In this document: piece after piece, positions 58,338 through 64,000 of the stretch
How positions within the stretch are numbered: position 1 is the first letter of the stretch
Layout: the number at the start of each line of letters is the position of its first letter
From: Stentor coeruleus
Taxonomy: Eukaryota; Ciliophora; Heterotrichea; Heterotrichida; Stentoridae
Assembly (NCBI GenBank): GCA_001970955.1
Contig: MPUH01000177.1
Span: 1-64,000, forward strand
Direction: 5' to 3'
Length of the DNA: 64,000 nt
Notes under the pieces: generated by a model
What the model was told of the DNA's origin: nothing
Database searches by the model: none
Seen by the model: the letters and a program-made list of their open reading frames with translations, nothing else
Position numbers and translations under genes: made by a program

Positions 58338-59624
58338 TTATTTTCCTCTCCTAACAAGCATTTTTTTTGTGTAACCCATAGAATACTGACAATATTTTCC
58401 GCTTGGTTCACTTAAGTCAACAAAATATAAATTTAGTTTTGTATCTTCAACAATAGCTCTTTTAATATTAAGTTTATACGCCTTTTCAAGTAACCTAGAA
58501 GATTCAACAGTATGCTTAATCCAATTATTTTCTTCATCTATCATGTACCATGTTATTTCATTATTTCCATATTTAAAGGATAAATGAAGGTCACTTCTTC
58601 TTACAGGAGCTAATATTTGATTATTATAAAGCACACTAAATGGTGAACCAAATTCAATTGTGAAGCTCATAAAATCGTGATTGATATCTATCGATTCTTT
58701 ATGTGCTTTAAAAGCCATTTCAATAATATTGCTCATAGCTTCACTGAAATAAATTTTATCACCTTTAAAATTAATTGCATGCCACATTGGTGAACTAGTT
58801 TCTTCAGTTTGAGATTTAAGATATTTTATGCTAAACGAACTTTGCATATCTTCGCAAAATGAAGGGATTTCTACAAATTTAAATGATGGTAATGATAGCC
58901 GTATTTCTGGTGAAATTTCTCTAATACTCTGCTGATTTATTGATGATTTATACGGATTATATGGTGGCGGGCTAGGGATAGAAGTCATCATTGTTGATTT
59001 ATTATTTATTTGCCATGGCATTGGCATTGGCATTTGAGTCATCATTGTAGGTTTAATTTCTATTGATACATTTAATTTGTCTTTTGCAATTCTTTCTTCA
59101 GCTAATTTCAATTTTTGCTTTTTTGATTTTAAATCTTCTTGTAATTTTTTATATTTATTTAGCGTGCTGCCAAGCTGGTTTTTGCTATATGAAATTAAAT
59201 TATTTGCTTGATCTAAAAAATGTATTAGTTCATTTGTAAGGTCATCTTTATGTTTTTTTAAAGCTGGATGAGAAGAATTTTTGCCTTTTAGTAAATTTTC
59301 ATTGCCTTTTAGTAAATTGCAAAGCCGACTTTTTGAATATGCAATTAAGTTATTGTATTGCCTGATTATAATCGATAGCTTAAACAATATTTCTTTGCCA
59401 TGCGCTTTAAAATCATCTTCAGTTATTTTAATATTTTTTTGTAGCATTTGTATCAAATCTTCTAAATCTTTATCGTCTATGTCTATAAATGTGCATTCGA
59501 TACCGATATTATGATTAAAAGCACGATGATTTTTCGAGCAAGGCTTACAAAAATACCTCCTATGGCAAATGCTACATTTTGTATTCGCAATAACATCGCA
59601 AGAAATACATTTAAAAAAATCCAT
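58338..59624 (-). CDS. B-box-like zinc finger, coiled-coil and double WWE-domain protein
   Basis: 428 residues. A B-box-like finger at about 5-45 (CISCDVIANTKCSICHRRYFC and CSKNH). A coiled coil follows (about 55-190). After a Met/Pro-rich linker two WWE-like domains stand in tandem: about 270-345 (MWHAINFKGDKIYFSEAMSN ... FTIEFGSPFSVLYNN ... VRR) and about 345-428 (ITWYMIDEENNWIKHTVE ... YFVDLSE ... VRR). WWE domains bind ADP-ribose polymers or iso-ADP-ribose in known proteins. The domain call rests on pattern matching; ligand binding is inferred. Stop TAA. Confidence 0.8.
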   Translation of the reverse strand: MDFFKCISCDVIANTKCSICHRRYFCKPCSKNHRAFNHNIGIECTFIDIDDKDLEDLIQMLQKNIKITEDDFKAHGKEILFKLSIIIRQYNNLIAYSKSRLCNLLKGNENLLKGKNSSHPALKKHKDDLTNELIHFLDQANNLISYSKNQLGSTLNKYKKLQEDLKSKKQKLKLAEERIAKDKLNVSIEIKPTMMTQMPMPMPWQINNKSTMMTSIPSPPPYNPYKSSINQQSIREISPEIRLSLPSFKFVEIPSFCEDMQSSFSIKYLKSQTEETSSPMWHAINFKGDKIYFSEAMSNIIEMAFKAHKESIDINHDFMSFTIEFGSPFSVLYNNQILAPVRRSDLHLSFKYGNNEITWYMIDEENNWIKHTVESSRLLEKAYKLNIKRAIVEDTKLNLYFVDLSEPSGKYCQYSMGYTKKMLVRRGK

Positions 59625-59972
59625 TATAATAATTTATATTTTTGGATGTCAAATCCATGTTTTCAATAACATTTATTTTTAGCATAATTCAAGTGAACAG
59701 ACCTTTGATTACTTCTCAAATGTAGAGTTATGTTTTTTATGCTTATTTAATAATTGCATACTTTATTTTATTACACAAACTTTTTTATATCCTCTCATAT
59801 TCACTAATCCTATTAAAAATATTTTATTCAAACTTCAAACAACTCTCATATTTACTCAAACATTAAATCTGCGTCAATTTTTTCTCTTATTTATTAAAAC
59901 CCTATCTTCAAAAATAATTTATTCCACTATACCCTAATTTACTATCTTTTATTAACCATTTTAACAATTAGC
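59625..59972. other. Intergenic, 348 bp
   Basis: AT-rich spacer between two minus-strand genes, presumably the upstream region of the B-box/WWE gene. No feature seen. Confidence 0.55.
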
Positions 59973-61376
59973 TTACATTATAATGCAAAGTTCACAAGCC
60001 GAGTTATTCGAAGTTTTTTCAATAACCAATTCCTCACTTTTTGCCAACCCACTATTTTCTCTTATTTTTGCCAATATCCTATGACGATATCCAGGCTTAT
60101 CAACCCCAATCTCTGTAAGCGCTAAGTCATCCAAAGCCCAAGGGCTGCCACTAAGACTCATAAAATCTTCAACTTCCTCAAACCCTGCTTTTTTAAACAT
60201 CTCAGTTAATTCCGTCAAATTCAAGTCTTCCAGCCACTTTTCAACAGTGACAAAATTATTAGACCAGATTCCACTAGGTAAAGCTAAACAACACTGGATT
60301 TGACTTAAAATGCTTGTATCATCATCTTTATTTGATAGTCTTTCTAAACTAAAAAGTAACCTTCTTCTATGTCCAAGCTTGTCCATACCTATATTTATCA
60401 AAGATTTTTCCGTCACAGGCAATGAAGTCTTCATTTGTTTAATAAGCTGGGTAACATCATCATATCCAGCTTGAGCTAATAATTCATACTCATTTAAAAG
60501 CCTTAAAGACTTAAGCCACTTATATAGCTCTGGTATTATTTCATTTGTCCCTGATTTAGCTTCTGATTCAGTCCTTTCATAATCTATTTCTTGTAATGAG
60601 CATCCACTTCCATCAAGTCTTTTTATAGTTTCCACAGACGACCTAACAGTTTCTCTAATTTTTTTATTCATCATTTCAATTTGCCGGATTTTAGTGTCAA
60701 TAGACTTGTTTTCTGTAAATATCGAGATATCAGAATTGCATCTAGTACATGTTGGAGATAATAACAAAGTCATCGAACCAGCCTCAGCAGTTTCTGGATT
60801 GATTGTATTGGCTACATTTACAAGAACTTTTTTATTACTTTTACCTAAGTCTTCTGGAGTATATCCTGATTTATCTCTTATATACATATTTGGGTTGTAT
60901 TTGAGGATTTCTAAGAATATTTTCGTGTTACCAGATTCCACAGCATAATGAACAGGGGTTTTCCCATAAACAAAATTAGCGATGTTTGGATTAGCTTTAT
61001 TTTCAAGTAAAAGACATACAATTTTATAGTTACCCTTAGACACAGCTAAATGTAAAGGAGTTTCCCCATCGTTCTGTTGAGGATTAGGGTCAGCACCATG
61101 CTTTAATAAGACTTTAATCATTTTAAGGTTTTTACATTCAACAGCTTGGTGAAGTGGAGTTTCACCCATACGGTTTTTTATGTTGAGATTTGCATTTTGT
61201 CTTAGTAAATATTTGGTTATATCTAAATGCCCACACATTACTGAACAGTATAGTCCATTCCAACCTAACTTGTTATCAGTTTCATCAATCAGTTCTGGAA
61301 ATTTTTCTAATAAATTTTGAAGACTTTCGAGATCACCTATACGGCATGCTTTTAAGATTAGCTGCAAAGTTTCCAT
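59973..61376 (-). CDS. Ankyrin-repeat and double SAM-domain protein with CaaX end
   Basis: 467 residues. Five to six ankyrin repeats cover about 1-180 (for example GETPLHQAVECKNLKMIKVL and GETPLHLAVSKGNYKIVCLL). Two SAM domains follow: about 282-350 (LYKWLKSLRLLNEYELLAQAG ... GMDKLGHRRRLLFSL) and about 375-447 (VEKWLEDLNLTELTEMFKKAG ... GVDKPGYRHRILAKI). The end, SACELCIIM, is a proper CaaX box for prenylation. Together this suggests a membrane-tethered oligomerising scaffold. The domains are seen; the prenylation and scaffold role are inferred. Stop TAA. Confidence 0.92.
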   Translation of the reverse strand: METLQLILKACRIGDLESLQNLLEKFPELIDETDNKLGWNGLYCSVMCGHLDITKYLLRQNANLNIKNRMGETPLHQAVECKNLKMIKVLLKHGADPNPQQNDGETPLHLAVSKGNYKIVCLLLENKANPNIANFVYGKTPVHYAVESGNTKIFLEILKYNPNMYIRDKSGYTPEDLGKSNKKVLVNVANTINPETAEAGSMTLLLSPTCTRCNSDISIFTENKSIDTKIRQIEMMNKKIRETVRSSVETIKRLDGSGCSLQEIDYERTESEAKSGTNEIIPELYKWLKSLRLLNEYELLAQAGYDDVTQLIKQMKTSLPVTEKSLINIGMDKLGHRRRLLFSLERLSNKDDDTSILSQIQCCLALPSGIWSNNFVTVEKWLEDLNLTELTEMFKKAGFEEVEDFMSLSGSPWALDDLALTEIGVDKPGYRHRILAKIRENSGLAKSEELVIEKTSNNSACELCIIM

Positions 61377-62842
61377 TTTAATTATTATTTTTAGGTATAT
61401 ATGATCGATAAGGGATTATGGCTTTTAATGGGTTTTATTTTAGATGAAAAATGATGTTAGAAGATTGGAAATATTGGATGTGAAAAAATCAATAAAAGGC
61501 TGAGATTTTAAGTTTGAAGCCTTTGAAAAATAAGTTGAAACAAAATTTGTCCCTCGTGACCTCTTTAAGTAATTTCTTATTATCGTTATACCCATAAAAA
61601 TTGTTTGATTAAATGAGCTTAGTATTATTAAATAATCTTTATACTTAAACAATTTAATTATAGTAGTTGTTAAAGACTTAAATTATATTGTCGTTTAACA
61701 CATTTCTACAGTTTTTGATTTATTCCTATAGAAAATTATGAAGAAAACATTAAGAAATTCCAAAAGTAAAAAGTTAACCGTAGATACAAAATACTGATAT
61801 GAGATTATAATTTTTCTTTAAAGGTATTCTCAGAATTCACATTATAAGGGAAGAAACATTGATTTTAATGACAGTTTTTTTTAAGTATTCGAGCAAAATA
61901 GTTTTATCTTTTAGTGTAAAACTTTCAGTAAAAAAACCCTTAACTATGTAAAAAACGAATTTTATCACTTGCTTTCTGTTGTAATTATCATTATCTTGGA
62001 TTCCATAAATTTTATAGTAATTGATATTTTTATAAGATGAGAATTTAGATTATACTTTAGTAAGAGTTTTATTTTTATGCTTTAGAAGAATATTTTATGT
62101 TTAGGATGATTTAGTGGGTACTGTGAGATTTGTAATGAAAATGATAGAAAGTATAGTATATTTATCCTGTTATTTACAGATAAAATGATTTCTATGATAA
62201 GTTGAAACTTTTAGTTAAAAATTTTGTTATGGGTTTTTATAGCAGGCTTCTGAATTAGTTTAGTTTGACCCTATCAAATATTTAATTTTCTGTTTGCAAA
62301 ATTCATTATGATTGAATCAATTAAACAAAAGTGCATATTTTATTTAAAATAAATAGACTTAAGTTTAATGAATTATTATAAGTATCTTCTTTACCCTAAC
62401 CAGAAATTATCAAAAAGCTTACCTATATAAAATAGTAATTTAAACATTGTAAAATCATAAAATACTATAAATTATTAATTTAACAATAGCATTTACTTGT
62501 TTATCCCAAACTTTAGACTTAAATATATACAATAGAAAATCCATATAAATCATGATACATAAAAAAATTATCTTATCATAATAAATCTTTATTCAAAATC
62601 CTTCAAAATTATAAACTAAAATTTACACATAAACCAACCTACCCGACATTAAATTATTATCATAAATTATCCAAATAATCCTTGCTTATATATATCTTTA
62701 ATAATATGTTTTCCTATCTTAAAAGTTCATTATAATCAAAAAAAATCAAAAACCAATAGCCGCATTTCAATTTTATATATAGCTCAGCCTTACCAAAAAA
62801 ACTCTAAAAAAAGCATAAAAATCTCAAAAACTCCAATAAAAT
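61377..62842. other. Intergenic between divergent genes
   Basis: 1.47 kb, the longest gap in the window. AT-rich throughout; a 70-codon minus-strand frame near 61440-61652 has no family match and is not called. Confidence 0.55.
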
Positions 62843-63634
62843 ATGGAACCAGATGTACTAAGCAACATACAAAAAGTCTTAGAGGAACTAGTCGAGGAAA
62901 AAATCCAAACCAAATCTCAAATCGAAAAACTTAACAAAATCTACACATCCAGAGAAAATACCATAAATGAATTCATCAACATGTACCACGAAGCAAAAAC
63001 CCTATCTCAAATTTCACAAGCCAAAAAAGACTTAGCCCAAGTACTTCTTTGCCCATCAAATACAGATAATCCATCATCCAAAAACGAAAACATAATCAAT
63101 AAAACTCAAGAAAATGATGATAAAATCAAAGCTTTTGAAAAAAAGAATGATAAAAATAAAGAACTTGAATCATACAAAAAGACTATAAAAAAGTTCAAAA
63201 AATCTATGGCAAAACTTGCTAAAGATATTCACCATGAACTTGATATTTTTTCTGTGTGTTTTGCCGCTGATGTTGAGTCTTTATATTTGAAGATGAGCCA
63301 ATTAGAAGAGAAGCCAAAGGTAATAAAATCTAAAGTTTTAGTTTCTGATGTAATAGTTTCAGAAAATATCGAGGAAGAGGAGAAGGAAGATAATAAAATT
63401 GAAGAAAAAAAGGTTGAAGAAAAAAAGGTTGAAGAAAAAAATGATGAAATAATTGATAGCCTTGGAGTAAAGGAGAAGGAAGAAAAAAAGGTTGAAGAAA
63501 AAAATGATGAAATAATTGATAGCTTTGGAGAAAAGGAGAAAACTGAAATCCTAGCTTCAAGTGGAGAGATAATCAACTTTAGTAGGATTTCTTTTGGAGG
63601 GATAAAGAAAAAGCCAAAACCACACAAAAAGTAA
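62843..63634 (+). CDS. Coiled-coil protein with Glu/Lys repeats
   Basis: 263 residues. Helical, charged N-terminal half with coiled-coil potential (about 5-45 and 85-165), then a highly acidic and basic Glu/Lys tract (about 170-235) that contains a 21-residue repeat, twice (VEEKNDEIIDSLG and VEEKNDEIIDSFG). The C-terminus is basic (GGIKKKPKPHKK). No family recognised. The repeat is nearly identical in DNA too, so it is young. Stop TAA. Confidence 0.75.
   Translation: MEPDVLSNIQKVLEELVEEKIQTKSQIEKLNKIYTSRENTINEFINMYHEAKTLSQISQAKKDLAQVLLCPSNTDNPSSKNENIINKTQENDDKIKAFEKKNDKNKELESYKKTIKKFKKSMAKLAKDIHHELDIFSVCFAADVESLYLKMSQLEEKPKVIKSKVLVSDVIVSENIEEEEKEDNKIEEKKVEEKKVEEKNDEIIDSLGVKEKEEKKVEEKNDEIIDSFGEKEKTEILASSGEIINFSRISFGGIKKKPKPHKK
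63416..63541 (+). repeat. 63-bp in-frame tandem repeat, two copies
   Basis: Copies at 63416-63478 and 63479-63541 differ at only a few bases. The period equals 21 codons, so copy number can change without a frameshift. Confidence 0.8.
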
Positions 63635-63792
63635 ATTCATAATTCTAACTTTGCATAAATCATCAAAAAATCAATTTTTTATTTCTTTCTCAACACTTTT
63701 TTTTTAAAAAATATACACTCAATACAATAATTACTAGACAAGTCTCAGCAATATAATACTTTTCTAAATTATATATCTTTATTCCTATCTTT

Positions 63793-64000
63793 CTACTTGA
63801 CCAAAGTCTCAAAATACTCCTTCCTCTTATCCTTTTCCCATTCCGCTGTGCCAATTACATTAACTTTTCCCAGCATAGCAATTTTCAGCATCCATATCCC
63901 ACTAACCCCTCCATCTTTAAAACTTTCTCTATGCCTTATCAAAATCCCAGGAACTCTTCCAGGTACATTAACCACAATTTCTCCAACATAAAATTTCTTA
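63793..64000 (-). CDS. 3' end of a gene running off the window
   Basis: An open minus-strand frame enters from the right edge and ends with TAG at 63793-63795. Sixty-eight codons are visible: KKFYVGEIVVNVPGRVPG, then HRESFKDGGVSGIWMLKIAM and KRKEYFETLVK. The composition is clearly protein-like. I recognise no family from this fragment; the start lies outside. It converges on the repeat gene, with 158 bp between the stops. Confidence 0.6.
   Translation of the reverse strand, partial: KKFYVGEIVVNVPGRVPGILIRHRESFKDGGVSGIWMLKIAMLGKVNVIGTAEWEKDKRKEYFETLVK

Overview
The window looks like macronuclear DNA of a heterotrich ciliate, most likely Stentor coeruleus or a close relative. It is AT-rich and gene-dense, on both strands, and the reading frames are long and open under the standard code. 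Where a gene is split, the gap is a 15-nt (once 16-nt) GT..AG intron, the hallmark described for Stentor. I found seven such introns; they repair or extend the genes for a cytosolic carboxypeptidase, an ABCD transporter, a coiled-coil protein, a small mitochondrial-type protein, a DHHC acyltransferase, MED7 and a FYVE-like protein. About forty genes end in TAA or TAG and none of the confident ones ends in TGA.

Layout. 1-9.3 kb: EF-hand protein, carboxypeptidase of the AGBL/CCP family, a small hypothetical gene and a large cyclic-nucleotide-dependent protein kinase. 9.9-19 kb: kinesin, CCCH-WD40 protein, a probable doublet-microtubule inner protein (FAM166/CIMIP2-like), a cysteamine/cysteine dioxygenase, a minimal SMN protein and a DHHC acyltransferase. 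19-32 kb: acidic Ser-rich protein, ABCD half-transporter, coiled-coil protein, calmodulin-like protein, a tandem pair of CDC50 flippase subunits, a Rab11-type GTPase and a second DHHC enzyme. 32-45 kb: a degenerate minisatellite, RING-CH/FHA ligase, ARL8, MED7, FYVE-like protein, RING-TRAF protein, MORN protein, ubiquitin-like/zinc protein, EF-hand protein, SF-assemblin and a B-box/kelch protein. 46-64 kb: TauE/SafE transporter, coiled-coil and KH-domain genes 5 nt apart, IQ-MORN protein, a structured RNA locus, RBX1, a GNAT acetyltransferase, a B-box/double-WWE protein, an ankyrin-SAM protein, a repeat protein and the 3' end of a gene running off the window.

The most interesting item is a GC-richer, highly structured locus at about 53,930-54,106 on the + strand. 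It holds 16 nt that are exactly two units of the heterotrich telomeric C-strand octamer CCCTAACA. These lie inside a closing helix, followed by a hairpin and a long 3' stem-loop, and end at TTTTT, with a TATA-like box and an inverted repeat upstream. The layout matches ciliate telomerase RNA (template, pseudoknot-like hairpin, closing stem I, distal stem IV, Pol III terminator; about 175 nt). I propose it as the telomerase RNA gene.

Many of the proteins suit a large ciliated, membrane-rich cell: axonemal and cortical parts (kinesin, CIMIP2-like, SF-assemblin, MORN, CCP), trafficking (Rab11-like, ARL8, flippase subunits), and lipid-anchored signalling proteins (several MGxC N-termini, three CaaX-like C-termini, two DHHC enzymes). 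Two scaffold joins marked by a single N carry exact duplications on both sides; one lies inside the second DHHC gene and is an assembly artefact.
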